From contig NC_051089.1 in the NCBI RefSeq assembly GCF_901709675.1, positions 20,681,508 through 20,745,507 of the forward strand: a stretch of DNA of 64,000 bases, given 5' to 3'. The translations under genes were made by a program, and so were the position numbers. Source of the DNA: Syngnathus acus. Lineage: Eukaryota > Chordata > Actinopteri > Syngnathiformes > Syngnathidae. The notes under the pieces were generated by a model. It was not told the DNA's origin and ran no database searches. It worked only from the letters and a program-made list of their open reading frames with translations. This document shows, in pieces, positions 48,256 through 59,524 of the stretch (position 1 is its first letter; every line of letters begins with the position of its first letter).

Positions 48256-49268
48256 GCGTGGAGTGATTCGCGTCCATGCGTGCGACAGTAACATACAGTG
48301 TAATAGTACTGTACTGTACATCAGAATGTAAGAATGTTATTTTGGTTATTAACAGCGTTTTGTTGTTAGCCTAATCATTGGCAGCCCCGTCCACTATAGA
48401 GTATGAACAATAATGATGGTAAATAGCAATGATGGCGCTACACCAGTGGTGGATACAGAAATTGCACAACTATGGAAATTGCAGGTCACTTTCATCTCGG
48501 ACTTGGCTTCCTGGGAAAAAAAACACTGTATGACTACTCTGCACTTCTGGTTCATTCCTGCACACTGTGGAAATTCTTTGGGTGCACTGTCCCAAGTTTT
48601 TGATGTAATGTTACGCAAATACACCCAATTTACATATGCTTGGTGCGAACAAAATAGAACAAATATATTTTTTTTGTGCGTGAGCGTTCACATTATATTT
48701 TTTAATGCGACTCCAGTCTATCTGGTGTGTGAACATATGCGTCCCCAAAATGACCTGGATGCGCAGAAGAAGAGATGACAGAGGAGCGCGATTTGGGAGG
48801 AGGTAGAAATACAGGTAATTTGGAGAAATGAGGCAAGCACGACTGCCACCATCGTGAGGATAAACACTTCGAAAGATGACAACCATAAGATCAGAGACAT
48901 CACTGAAGATGTCAAATTAATGCCGCTCGTAATAAACGAACAGTCTACATAGCTGAAATAATTCACCTGAACCTCAATTTGGGGCCCAGATTTTGGGAAT
49001 CGCGTTAACCCCAAAAGCGTCCGCTGTCTGTGCCCATCTGTATTGGAAGGCCACACAGCTCCGTGTGCTGCATCTATGCTCCCGACCGAGCAGTATGAAC
49101 ATGAAAAAGTATATGACTTTGTCTAACTTAACAAAGTATATACTACATGTTGCTGTTTCTCCCACTTCAATACCTATCTGAAAGCGACCCAAATAATATT
49201 TGAAGAAATTACGAATCAAGCAGTTAAGCAGACTGTCATAAAAATTAAAATCAGATAGAGGTAGCATA

Positions 49269-49601
49269 GGCGCACTGGTTAGCACGTCCGCCTCACAGTT
49301 AGGAGGGCGCAGGTACGATTCCACGTCCGGCCCTCCCTGTGTAGAGTTTGCATGTTCTCCCCGTGCCCGCGTGGGTTTTCTCCGGACACTCCGGTTTCCT
49401 CCCACATCCCAAAAACCGATTGAGCACTCCAAATTGCCCCCATGTGTGAGTGCGAGTGTGGATGGTTGTTCGCCTCTGTGTGCCCTGCAATCGGCTGGCA
49501 ACTGGTTCAGGGTGTCGCCCCACCTCCTGCCCAATGACTGCTGGGATAGGCTCCAGCACGCCCGCGACCCTCGTGGGGACAAGCGATGGATGGATGGATA
49601 C
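49269..49601 (+). mobile_element. tRNA-derived SINE
   Basis: Head GGCGCACTGGTTAGCACG, box B GGTACGATTCC (one change), tail GATGGATGGATA. A 10-bp duplication AGGTAGCATA flanks it (49259-49268, 49602-49611). Confidence 0.9.
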
Positions 49602-49748
49602 AGGTAGCATACAGGCAAAAAATTATGATCAGGGCTCCATTTGCCTACATTATGAAACTAGTTGGTGTATTGACATTTTTGGTGGTTGCTGGCTTAAAAT
49701 TATTACACTATTTTTTTTTTCTTTAAATGTTTCTGTAATCCACTGTCT

Positions 49749-49845
49749 CATTCATTCATTCACTCACTCACTCACTCACTCACTCACTCACTCACTCACT
49801 CACTCACTCACTCACTCACTCACTCACTCACTCACTCACTCATTC
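49749..49845. repeat. (CACT)n microsatellite
   Basis: About 22 CACT units bordered by ATTC units, adjoining the tail of the next SINE. Confidence 0.95.
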
Positions 49846-49849
49846 ATCT

Positions 49850-50197
49850 TCCAAGCTGCTTTTTCCTCGTGAGGATTACCGGCATGCTGGAGCCCATCCC
49901 AGCTGCGGTAGGCGGGCTACACCCTGGACCAGTCGCCGGCCAATCACAGAGCACACATAGACAAACAACCATTCACAGTGTGAATTTCACACTCACACAT
50001 ACGGATAATCTTGAGTATTCAATCGACCTAAAATGTATGTTTTTGGAAAGTGGGAAGAAACCGGAGAACATGAAGAAAACTGACGCAGGAATGGGGAGAA
50101 CATGCAACCTCCACACAGGAAGGCCAGAACCGCAATTGAACTCTGCACCTTTTAACTATGAAGCGGACGTGCTTACTAGTGCACCACCGTGCCAACC
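49850..50197 (-). mobile_element. diverged tRNA-derived SINE
   Basis: Whole-length but old copy in reverse: tail GGCATGCTGGAGCCCATCC at left, head GCGGACGTGCTTACTAGTGC at right. It ends about 200 bp from a shank2 exon. Confidence 0.8.
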
Positions 50198-50396
50198 CAG
50201 TTCAATTATTTCAAACTTAAATTTGTTCTTACTGTACTGTGCCAAACGGTCTAAGCAGAAAACTAACAAAGCTAAAGCTTACAACCGTCTTTTCAATATG
50301 GCAGTCTCCACAACTTTTACACCTCTTGCCACCTGCAAGCAATTGATCACTTGCTGTTTCAGATCTTAATGAATCAGACCCAGTATGTTCTCTTAC

Positions 50397-50548
50397 CGTG
50401 AGCGTAACCTGGTTCTTGGAACGTGCTGCTTTATGGAGGGCTGTCATGCCATCTTTGGCTCTGAAGTCCAAGTGAGCGCCTCCATTCTTAAGAACCTTGA
50501 TCATCTCCACCACATTATCCAGATGTGCTGTCATGGTCAAGGGGCTCT
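50397..50548 (-). CDS. shank2: shank2 exon: ankyrin repeats 1-2
   Basis: This 152-nt exon has acceptor CTCTAG ending at 50549 and donor GTAAGA from 50396. Joined to the last base of the previous exon it makes exactly 51 codons and ends in phase 0. It encodes the end of the first repeat (ESPLTM) and a classical ankyrin repeat with KNGGAHLDFRAKDGMTALH, the helix-turn-helix plus TALHKAA consensus typical of SHANKs. The wording AKDGMTALHKAA fits SHANK2 well. The 9.6-kb intron before it contains the nested L2/hAT block and the Rex3-like LINE. Confidence 0.9.
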
Positions 50549-50835
50549 CTAGAGGAGAAACAGGGAATAGGGTGTCATGGGTGTTTTAAATAGTAGACAT
50601 GTTACTTGGGTAAATCAACATGGTGTCAGAATTCTGGTACACTTCAAGAGCAGCCAACTTGGCTTCTATGCAGAAAATGTTGCCCACTCTGCATCAAATG
50701 TAGGTTATCCCGTTAGGGCTCTCTTACCGTGAGCATAAGCTGATTCTTGGGAAGTGCTCCTTTATGCCTCCATAAATGTTTTGAGTTTTTCTATGCCCAG
50801 TTGTGAGGTTTACATCAGGGAATCTCAATCTAGTC

Positions 50836-51157
50836 CAGGGGTGGGCAAACCTTTTGACTTGCGGGCCGAATTGGGTTCTAAATTTTGACCGGGGGGCCGA
50901 ACCAGGAACAGATGGATGTAGTGTTTGTGTGAAGTAATATAAATGACATGTAAAGGTCATTGCATAAAAGGTTTTTACTTTTAGTAGATACTAAAGCATG
51001 GATATTAAAAAAAGCTTTTTGAAAACAAATGCATTTATTAACAGCATTAAAAAAATATTTCACCAAAAAACTACTATCAGTGATTCTTATTAAATACGAC
51101 ACTGTTATGATGAATAACATTTTCCATCACTTCAGCGCCTGCAGGTCAGATTTATGA
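50836..51157 (-). mobile_element. hAT (CAGGGGTGGGCAAAC family), left part of split copy
   Basis: Same family and orientation as 26694, preceded by ATCTAGTC. The match stops at about 51157 in GTCAGATTTATGAAATG where an L2 was inserted, and resumes near 55431. Confidence 0.88.
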
Positions 51158-52273
51158 AATGTCAAAGTCAAAGTCAAAGTCTGCTTTATTGTCAACCTCT
51201 TCACATGCCAAGACACACAAAGAAATCGAAATTACGTTTCCACTATCCCACGGTGACAAGACATAGTACACGACATACAGACAAGCAAACAACACAAAAT
51301 AAAAACAAGAAGGCACAAACAATGAATAATAAGAGTGATCAATAAATAATAAATAACCAAATAACACAATAAATAAATAAATAAGAGGAGCAAAACGGAG
51401 CAAGTGTGCATACAGCAGACAGTCAGAATATAGCGCAAAAGTACAGGACGCTACGCAGAAGGGGGGAGAGAGTTCAGGATCCTACCAGCCCGGAGTATGA
51501 AGCTGTTGGTGAGTCTGGTGGTGCGGGAGCGCAGGCTCCTGTGCCTCTTCCCAGAGGGCAGAAGATCGAACAAAGAGTGAGCGGGGTGACTCACATCACT
51601 CACAATCGTGGTCGCCTTGCGGGTGAGATGGGAGGTGTAAATGTCCTTCAAGGAGGGGAGTGAAGCACCAATAATCTTACCAGCCGTCTTCACTATGCGC
51701 TGGAGGGCCTTCATGTTGTAGTCAGTGCAGCTACCACCCCAAACAGGAGAGATCCTCACTGATGTGCACCCCCAGGAACCTGGTGCTGCTCACTCTCTCC
51801 ACCACAGCACCGTCGATGGTCAGCGGCAGGTGTCGGGTGTGACCCTTCCGGAAGTCAACAACAATCTCCTTGGTCTTGTTGACGTTCAGCAGGAGGTTGT
51901 TGTCCTTGCACCACGTGGTCAGAAGGTCAACCTCCAACCTGTATTGAGTCTCGTCACCCTTGGTGATGAGACCCACCAGAGTCGTGTCGTAAGCAAATTT
52001 CACCATGCGGTTGGCGCTGTAGGTTGCAGCGCAGTCATGCGTCAGCAGGGTGAAGAGCAGCGGACTGAGCACGCAGCCTTGGGGGGCCCCCGTGCTCAGC
52101 GTGATACTGGCGGAGATCTTGTCGCCAACACGTACCACCTGAGGTCTCTGACTGAGGAAGTCTAGTAGCCAGTTGCAGAGGTAGGTACTGAGGCCCAGCT
52201 TGGCGAGTTTGCAGATGAGTCGTTGTGGCACAATGGTGTTGAAGGCAGAACTGAAGTCCACAAACAGCAATCT
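51158..52273 (-). mobile_element. L2-like LINE, 3' part, minus strand
   Basis: The 3' tail TCAAAG repeats lie at 51158. The reverse transcriptase frame runs from 52270 down ([26 protein letters not shown]). The catalytic motif reads KFAYDTT instead of FADD, so an essential Asp is lost. The element continues at 52564-52840 and 55206-55430 beyond nested insertions. Confidence 0.87.
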
Positions 52274-52563
52274 CAGTGGCGTGGCCAGGAATTTTTCCAG
52301 TAGGGGCGCGCGCCCACAGGAAAAAAAAATCGAACATCACCCACGCCGTTCGCTGATCGCTAAAACAACATCCGGGTCCGGGAGGCAAACGGTGAATGGA
52401 TAACATCGCGCACATAGAATAGCGCAAGCACATTCGCGCAAGACCGAAAGAAAAAAACGGCATGAAAATGAAGAATCGAAAAAGCTCGATTTTTTTCAAC
52501 CGGGGCGCAGGGAGTCCTAACCGGGGCGCCGCCCCGGCTCGCCCCGGCTTGGCTACGCCACTG
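52274..52563. mobile_element. hAT MITE (CAGTGGCGTGGCC family)
   Basis: 290 bp, ends CAGTGGCGTGGCCAGG and GGCTACGCCACTG, perfect 8-bp duplication AGCAATCT at 52266-52273 and 52564-52571. It interrupts the L2 RT between YVRLL and FVDFSSAFN. Confidence 0.94.
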
Positions 52564-52840
52564 AGCAATCTCACATACGAGTCCCTACTCTCCAGGTGGG
52601 TGAGGGCCGAGTGGAGGGCCGAGCAGATGGCATCCTCAGAGGACCGTTTGGCTCGGTACGCAAACTGGAAGGGGTCTATGGTGGGGGGTAGAATGGACCT
52701 GATGTGCTCCATGACAAGCCGCTCAAAGCACTTCATGATGATGGGCGTCAGTGCCACGGGGCGGTAGTCATTGAAGCAGGACGAGGCAGGTTTCTTCGGC
52801 ACAGGTACGATGGTGGCAGCCTTGAAACACGAAGGGACGA
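52564..52840 (-). mobile_element. L2-like LINE, middle part, minus strand
   Basis: Encodes, on the minus strand, [32 protein letters not shown] and [12 protein letters not shown], directly upstream of the MITE-split motif A. Confidence 0.85.
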
Positions 52841-55205
52841 CGGCTCCCTCATTTTTACCAACACGTGGATTTTCCAACTCGGGGAGAGAACACTCTGGAC
52901 TTGGTTTACACCAATATAAAGGATGCATTCAGAGCAGCCCCCCGCCCCCACCTCGGCTCTTCAGACCACCTATCTGTTATGCTAATCCCTGCATACAGGC
53001 CCCTGCTGATCAGAGCAAAACCCACAGTGAAGCAGGTGAGGGTGTGGTCTGAGGGGGCCATGGAGGCACTCCAGGACTGCTTTGAGTGCTCTGACTGGGA
53101 CATGTTCAAGTCAGCAGCAACATATGACAATCAGATCGACATTGATGAGTACGCCATGACTGTGTCAGCCTACATCAACAAATGCTCCGAGGACGTCAGC
53201 ACCACTAAGAACATCATCACCCGAGCCAACCAACGACCCTGGATGACTGAGGATGTACGTCATACGCTACGAGCACGGAACTCAGCCTTCAAGTCTGGCG
53301 ACAAGGAGGCACTGAGGACAGCGAGAGCCAACTTGAACCGTGCCATCAGGCTAGCGAAGCCACAGTCGAAAAATTCAGGATTTTTTCCACGACGCCAATA
53401 ACACCAGGAGTATGTGGCAAGGCATACGGGCGATCACGGACTACAACTTACCCTCCCCCCCGGTGGGTGAGGTTGATGCTGACTTCCTGAATGGTCTAAA
53501 TAACTTCTTTGGGCGTTTTGAGGCACTAAACAGCACTCCTGCAGTTAAAACTGTTCCCCACCAGGAAGAGGAGGCCCTCTGCCTTGACTCAGCCGACGTG
53601 TGGAAGACTCTGAGAAGAGTCAACCCACGTAAGGCCCCAGGCCCCGACAACATACCTGGGCGGGTGTTCAAAGAATGTGCAGGCCAGCTGGCTGGTGTCA
53701 TCACAGACATTTTTAACATCTCGCTGGACCAAGCCAAAGTGCCAGTGTGCTTCAAGGCTGCCTCCATCATTCCGGTGCCGAAGAAACCTCAAACCACCTC
53801 ATGGAATGACTACAGACCGGTGGCACTGACTCCCATCATGATGAAGTGCTTCGAAAGGCTGCTCAAAGATCACATCGTCTCCAGACTCCCCCCAACATTC
53901 GATCCGTTCCAGTTTGCCTACCGGCAGAACCGCTCTACTGAGGATGCCATCTCCTCCGTTCTTCACCTGAGCCTGGCTCACCTGGAGGAGAGGAACACCC
54001 ACGTGCGGTTGCTGTTCCTGGACTTCAGCTCAGCGTTTAACACCATCATTCCACAACATCTGGTGGAAAAACTGGAACACCTGGGCTTCAGCACCCCCCT
54101 TCGGAACTGGCTGCTAGACTTCCTCACCAACAGACCTCAGTCAGTCCGGGTCGGACAGAACACCTCAGATGTCATCACCCTCAGCACAGGCTCCCCTCAG
54201 GGCTGCGTCCTGAGCCCCCTGCTGTTCACCCTGATGACACACGACTGCGCCCCCAGGTTCACCACCAATCACATCGTGAAGTTTGCAGACGACACAACGG
54301 TGGTGGGCCTCATCAGGGACAACAACGACCTGGACTACAGAGAGGAGGTGGAGCAGTTGGTGGGCTGGTGCAGAGAAAACAGCCTGATCCTGAATGTGGA
54401 GAAGACGAAGGAGATCATCGTCGACTTCAGGAAGAACCAGCCTCACCACGCTCCACTGATCATCAACAGCTCAGCTGTGGAGGTGGTCAGCAGAACTAAA
54501 TTCCTGGGAGTCCACATCACAGACGACCTCACCTGGACTGTGAACACCACAACACTGGTCAAGAGGGCACAGAAGCGCTTGTACTTCCTGCGGAGGATGA
54601 GGAGAGCCCACCTGCCCCCACCCATCATGAGGACGTTCTACCGAAGCACCATAGAGAGCATTCTGACAAGCTGTCTCTCGGTGTGGTGTGGAGGTTGCAG
54701 CGCCTCCGATTGGAAGAACCTGAGGAGAGTGGTGAGGACAGCAGAGAGGATCATCGGGGCTCCTCTTCCCTCCATTCAGGACTTGTCATCCCAGCGCTGC
54801 GTGTCCCGAGCCCGAAATATTATCAGTGACCCATCACACCCCCACCATGGACTGTTCTCCCTGCTGCCCTCTGGGAAGAGGTTTCGCAGCATCCGCTGCA
54901 GGTCCACCAGGTTCTGCAATAGTTTTTTCCCTGCTGTCGTCAGACAGTTGAACATTCAAACGTAGCATTCCTCTGCACACTTGTAAATACTGCTTTTGTC
55001 TCCTGCACTGTTTACATACTTTATCACTGCTGCACTTTGTACTTTATAATTATCTTATTTCATATTTTTATATAGAATGTCACTTTTTAACCAGCCGAAA
55101 TACCTCTACATTGTTGAAAGCCGTATGCAACGAAATTTCGTTTTGTACACACCTAGTGTTGACAAAATGACAATAAAGTTCTGTCTAAGTCTAAGTCTCT
55201 AAGTC
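52841..55205 (+). mobile_element. L2-like LINE, plus strand, nearly complete ORF2
   Basis: Starts inside the endonuclease ([29 protein letters not shown]), then a linker, then a 517-codon open frame at 53412-54965 with the whole [31 protein letters not shown] (motif A), [26 protein letters not shown] (motif C intact). One indel near 53370 separates the two frames. 3' end AATGACAATAAAGTTCTGTC with CTAAGT repeats. 5'-truncated, so not autonomous. Confidence 0.9.
53412..54965 (+). CDS. L2-like reverse transcriptase ORF (transposon)
   Basis: Longest plus-strand frame in the window, 517 codons starting at an internal Met (MWQGIRAITDYN) created by the upstream frameshift. It reads through all RT motifs with both catalytic Asp residues of FADD and the motif A Asp, plus the thumb (LVKRAQKRLYFLRRMRR) and C-terminal CSASDWKNLRRVVRTAERI. 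It is transposon coding, not a host gene. The endonuclease needed for target cutting is incomplete, so it could act only in trans, if expressed at all. Confidence 0.85.
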   Translation: MWQGIRAITDYNLPSPPVGEVDADFLNGLNNFFGRFEALNSTPAVKTVPHQEEEALCLDSADVWKTLRRVNPRKAPGPDNIPGRVFKECAGQLAGVITDIFNISLDQAKVPVCFKAASIIPVPKKPQTTSWNDYRPVALTPIMMKCFERLLKDHIVSRLPPTFDPFQFAYRQNRSTEDAISSVLHLSLAHLEERNTHVRLLFLDFSSAFNTIIPQHLVEKLEHLGFSTPLRNWLLDFLTNRPQSVRVGQNTSDVITLSTGSPQGCVLSPLLFTLMTHDCAPRFTTNHIVKFADDTTVVGLIRDNNDLDYREEVEQLVGWCRENSLILNVEKTKEIIVDFRKNQPHHAPLIINSSAVEVVSRTKFLGVHITDDLTWTVNTTTLVKRAQKRLYFLRRMRRAHLPPPIMRTFYRSTIESILTSCLSVWCGGCSASDWKNLRRVVRTAERIIGAPLPSIQDLSSQRCVSRARNIISDPSHPHHGLFSLLPSGKRFRSIRCRSTRFCNSFFPAVVRQLNIQT

Positions 55206-55430
55206 TTGCTGCAGGGAAATGTTGAAGATGTCCGTGAAGACACCCGTCAGCTCCCCAGCGCAGTCCTTCAGCGCTCGACCCGGGATGTTGTCAGGGCCCG
55301 CCGCCTTACGAGTGTTGATAGCGGCAAGCGCCCTCCTCACGCTATCAGCAGAGAGGCACAGGGGCTGCTCTTGTGGAGGAGGAGGGGCCTTCAGCGGGCA
55401 AGTGCTGTTCTGAGCGTCGAAGCGTTATAT
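55206..55430 (-). mobile_element. L2-like LINE, 5'-most part, minus strand
   Basis: Minus-strand translation gives INTRKAAGPDNIPGRVLKDC and TGVFTDIFNISLQQ, joining directly to the 52840 part. So the plus-strand L2 was inserted into this one. Confidence 0.85.
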
Positions 55431-55989
55431 GTTTATCTAATGAGGCGAAATCACATCCAACGGCAAACATTCTGACCAAATACATCATCTTGAAGAATCT
55501 AAATAAAGTAATAAAGAAATCAATAGTATTGTTGGTTTCCCTTTTTTGCTAGTGCATCATAGTCTGGAGTAAAATTTGTTGTGGTAATTCTTAGGATAGA
55601 GCCGAGGTGTCGGTCCGTTAACCTAGATCTGTGATGGGCTTTGTTGACGTTCATGTGGCTGAACGTCTTCTGACACACGTAGGTCGAGCCAAATTGTCCA
55701 GTCTTTTTTAACATTCGGCACTCAGTGTCCACCTTTCTTTTCTTTGGGCCACTCATTTTAATGGAAGGATTCCAGGGGAAGGTTTGTGGATGGCATTAGC
55801 GTAAAACTGTATCTGAAAACTACACTCGAAATTTGGCACTGATAGATGAAATCACTACGTATTACTGAGTACGCACACGCACTTGTGAGTGTGCACCGAG
55901 CTTTCTGACACGGCTCCCGGGAGTAAATGCGCGGGCGGGTGCTTCCCCATCTACTGGGGAAACATAGTAATTGCAGGGAAAATGACCCA
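55431..55989 (-). mobile_element. hAT, right part of split copy, distal end lost
   Basis: Resumes the family at TATGTTTATCT. It contains a 78-codon minus-strand ORF (55756-55520). After AAAATGAC at 55989 the match to 27990-side ends is lost, so the terminal repeat is missing. Confidence 0.85.
55520..55756 (-). pseudogene. hAT transposase remnant: N-terminus fused to hATC
   Basis: Reads MSGPKKRKVDTECRML, then FGSTYVCQKTFSHMNVNKAH and HRSRLTDRHLGSILRI. The first is the transposase start, the second the hATC dimerisation region of GTF2IRD2-like hATs. The whole catalytic core is missing but the two ends are in frame. Confidence 0.75.
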
Positions 55990-56162
55990 TCTCGATTGGG
56001 GGGGGGTATTTTTTTGCCACTAGCTGTCAACTGAAAATTATGTCACAGTTACTCAGTGATCATGTAACAACCAATCACGGCTCAGCTTGTGAACGTTACA
56101 TGACCAAATGCAGAAAGCAGATGACTGTTGATTCTAGTGTAATATTTGTAATATTACTAGAG

Positions 56163-59100
56163 TCCATCCATCCATCCATCTTCTTCCGCTTATCCGGGGT
56201 CGGGTCGCGGGGGCAGCAGCTTCAGGAGGGACTCCCAGACTTCCCTCTCCCCAGCCACTTCATCTAGCTCATCCCGGGGATCCCAAGGCGTTCCCAGGCC
56301 AGCCGAGAGACATAGTCTCTCCAGCGCGTCCTGGGTCGTCCCCGGGGTCTCCTACCGATGGGACATGCCCGGAACACCTCCCCAGGGAGGCGTCCAGGAG
56401 GCATCCTGATGAGATGCCCGAGCCACCTCATCTGGCTCCTCTCAACGTGGAGGAGTAGCGACTCTACTCCGAGTCTCTCCCGGATGACCGAACTTCTCAC
56501 CCTATCTCTAAGGGAGAGCCCGGACATCCTGCGGAGAAAACTCATTTCGGCCGCTTGTATCCGGGATCTCGTTCTTTCGGTCACGACCCATAGCTCGTGA
56601 CCATAGGTGAGGGTAGGAGCGTAAATCGACCGGTAAATTGAGAGCTTTGCCTTTTGGCTCAGCTCTCTCTTTACCACGACGGACCGGTACAGAGTCCGCA
56701 TTACTGCCGACGCTGCACCGATCCGCCTGTCGATCTCGCGCTCCATCCTCCCCTCACTCATGAACAAGACCCCAAGATACTTAAACTCCTCCACTTGGGG
56801 CAGGATCTCATCCCCGATCCGGAGAGGGCATTCCACCCTTTTCAGATCGGGGACCATGGACTCGGATTTGGAGGTGCTGACCCTCATCCCGACCGCTTCA
56901 CACTCGGCTGCGAACCGCTCCAGTGAGAGCTGGAGATCACGGCCTGAAGAAGCCAACAGCACAACGTCGGCTGCATAAAGCAGAGACGCGATGCTGAGGT
57001 CCCCAAACCGGACACCCTCAACGCCTCGGCTGCACCTAGAAATTCGGTCCATAAAAATTATGAACAGAATCGGTGACAAAGGGCAGCCTTGGCGGAGTCC
57101 AACCCTCACTGGGAACGAATCCGACTTACTGCCGGAAATGCGGACCAAACTCTGGCATCGGTGATACAGGGACCGAACCGCCCTTATCAGTTGGCTCGGT
57201 ACCCCGTACTCCCGAAGCACCCCCCACAGAACCTCCCGAGGGACACGGTCGAACGCCTTCTCCAAGTCCACAAAACACATGTGGACTGGTTGGGCGAACT
57301 CCCATGCACCCTCGAGGATCCTGTTGAGGGTGAAGAGCTGGTCCACTGTTCCACGGCCAGGACGAAAGCCGCACTGTTCCTCCTGAATCCGAGGTTCGAC
57401 CTCCCGACGGACCCTCCTCTCCAGCACCCCTGAATAGACCTTACCAGGGAGGCTGAGGAGTGTAATTCCCCTGTAATTGGAACACACCCTCCGGTCCCCC
57501 TTCTTAAAGAGGGGAACCACCACCCCAGTCTGCCAATCCAGAGGCACTGTCCCCGATGTCCACGCGATGCTGTAGAGACGTGTCAGCCATGACAGCCCCA
57601 CAACATCCAGAGCCCTTAAGAAATCCGGGCGGATCTCATCCACCCCCGGGGCCTTGCCACCGAGGAGTTTTTTAACTACCTCAGTGACTTCAACCCCAGA
57701 GATTGGAGAGTCCGCCTCAGAGTCCCCAGGCCCTGCTTCCACAATGGAAGGCGTGTCGGTGGAATTGAGGAGGTCTTCGAAGTATTCTCCCCACCGACAC
57801 ACGACGTCCCGAGTCGAGGTCAGCAGCACGCCATCTCCACTGTAAACAGTGTTGACGTTGCACTGCTTCCCCCTCCTGAGACGCCGGATGGTGGACCAGA
57901 ATTTCCTCGAAGCCGTCCGGAAGTCATTCTCCATGGCCTCGCCAAACTCCTCCCACGCCCGGGTTTTTGCCTCAGCAACCGCCGAAGCCGCGTTCCGCTT
58001 GGCCATCCGGTACCTGTCAGCTGCCTCCGGAGTCCCGCAGGCCAAAACGGCCCGATAGGACTCCTTCTTCAGCTTGACGGCATCCCTTACCACCGGTGTC
58101 CACCAGCGGGTTCGGGGATTGCCGCCACGACAGGCACCAATGACCTTACGGCCACAGCTCCGGTCGGCCGCCTCAACAATGGAGGCGCGGAACAAGGTCC
58201 ACTCGGACTCAATGTCCCCCGCCTCCCCCGGGACGTGGGAAAAGCTCTGCCGGAGGTGGGAGTTGAAGCTCTTCCTGACAGGGGATTCCGCCAGACGTTC
58301 CCAGCAGACCCTCACAGAACGTTTGGGTCTGCCAGGTCGGACCGGCATCTTCCCCCACCATCGGAGCCAACACACCACCAGGTGGTGATCAGTTGACAGC
58401 TCCCCCCCTCTCTTCGCCCGAGTGTCCAAAACATGCGGCCGCAAATCTGATGACACGACTACAAAGTCGATCATCGAACTGCGGCCTAGGGTGTCCTGGT
58501 GCCAAGTGCACACATGGACACCCTTATGTTTGAACATGGTGTTCATTATAGAAAATCCGTGTCGAGCACAGAAGTCCAATAATAGAACCGCTCGGGTTCA
58601 GATCGGGGGGGCCGTTCCTCCCAATCACACCCTTCCAGGTCTCACTGTCATTGCCCACGTGAGCATTGAAGTCACCCAGTAGAACGATGGAGTCCCCAGA
58701 AGGAGCGCCCTCCAGCACTTCCTCCAGGGACTCCAAAAAGGGTGGGTACTCTGAGCTGCCGTTTGGTGCATAGACACAAACAACAGTCAGGACCCGTCCC
58801 CCCACCCGAAGGCGGAGGGAGGCTACCCTCTAGTTCACCGGGGTGAACCCCAATGTGCAGGCGCCCAGCCGGGGGGCAATAAGTATACCCACACCTGCTC
58901 GACGCCTCTCACCGTGGGCAACTCCAGAGTGGAAGAGAGTCCAGCCCCTCTCGAGAGGGCTTGTACCGGAACCCAAACTGTGCGTGGAGGCAAGTCCGAC
59001 TATATCTAGTCGGAACTTTTCTGCCTCGCACACCAGCTCGGGCTCCTTTCCAGCCAGAGAGGTGACATTCCATGTCCCAAGAGCCAGCTTCTGCAGCCGG

Positions 59101-59524
59101 GGATCAGACCGCCAAGGTCCCTGCCTTTGGCCGCCGCCCAGCTTGCAATGCACCCGACCCCTTTGGCCCCTCCCACAGGTGGTGAGCCCATGGGAAGGGG
59201 GACTCACGTTTCCTTTTCGGGCTGAGCCCGGCCGGGCCCCATGGGCGAAGGCCCGGACACCAGACGCTCGCCTTCGAGCCCCGCCTCCAGGCCTGGCTCC
59301 AGAGGGGGGCCCCGGTGACCCGCGTCCGGGCGAGGGAAAACGTGATCCATTAATTTTTTTCATCATAAGGGGCTGATGAGCCGTGCTTTGTCTGGCCCCT
59401 CACCTAGGACCCGTTTGCCATGGGTGACCCTACCAGGGGCATGAAGCCCCAGACAACATGGCTCCTAGGATCATAGGGGCACGCAAACCCCTCCACCACG
59501 ATAAGGTGACGACTCACGGAGGGG
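56163..59524 (-). mobile_element. full-length RTE (Rex3-like) LINE
   Basis: Bounded by the perfect 12-bp duplication ATATTACTAGAG (56151-56162, 59525-59536). Read right to left: leader starting near TCCGTGAGTCGTCACC, then endonuclease ([29 protein letters not shown]), RT (CSNYRGITLLS, VDLEKAFDRVP, GLRQGCPLSPILF), C-terminal MRWLGHLIRM, and a GGAT tail at the left. Lesions: TAG at 58832-58830, one-base shifts near 58585 and 56277, and RT motif C reads YAADVV where YADD is expected. Confidence 0.93.
56264..58579 (-). pseudogene. Rex3-like RTE endonuclease/reverse transcriptase, broken
   Basis: 771 codons remain open, covering the end of the endonuclease, the linker and the complete RT. The frame opens at an internal Met ([12 protein letters not shown]) because a base is missing near 58585, and closes early at GMS because another is missing in a C run near 56277. 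The Ala codon GCC at 56971-56969 replaces the first Asp of the catalytic pair. Proteins of this family nick target DNA and copy their own RNA in the nucleus; this copy should be unable to do so. Confidence 0.9.

Noticed and set aside
58843-59376. 177-codon plus-strand ORF
   Set aside because: It is the shadow of the RTE leader and endonuclease on the opposite strand.
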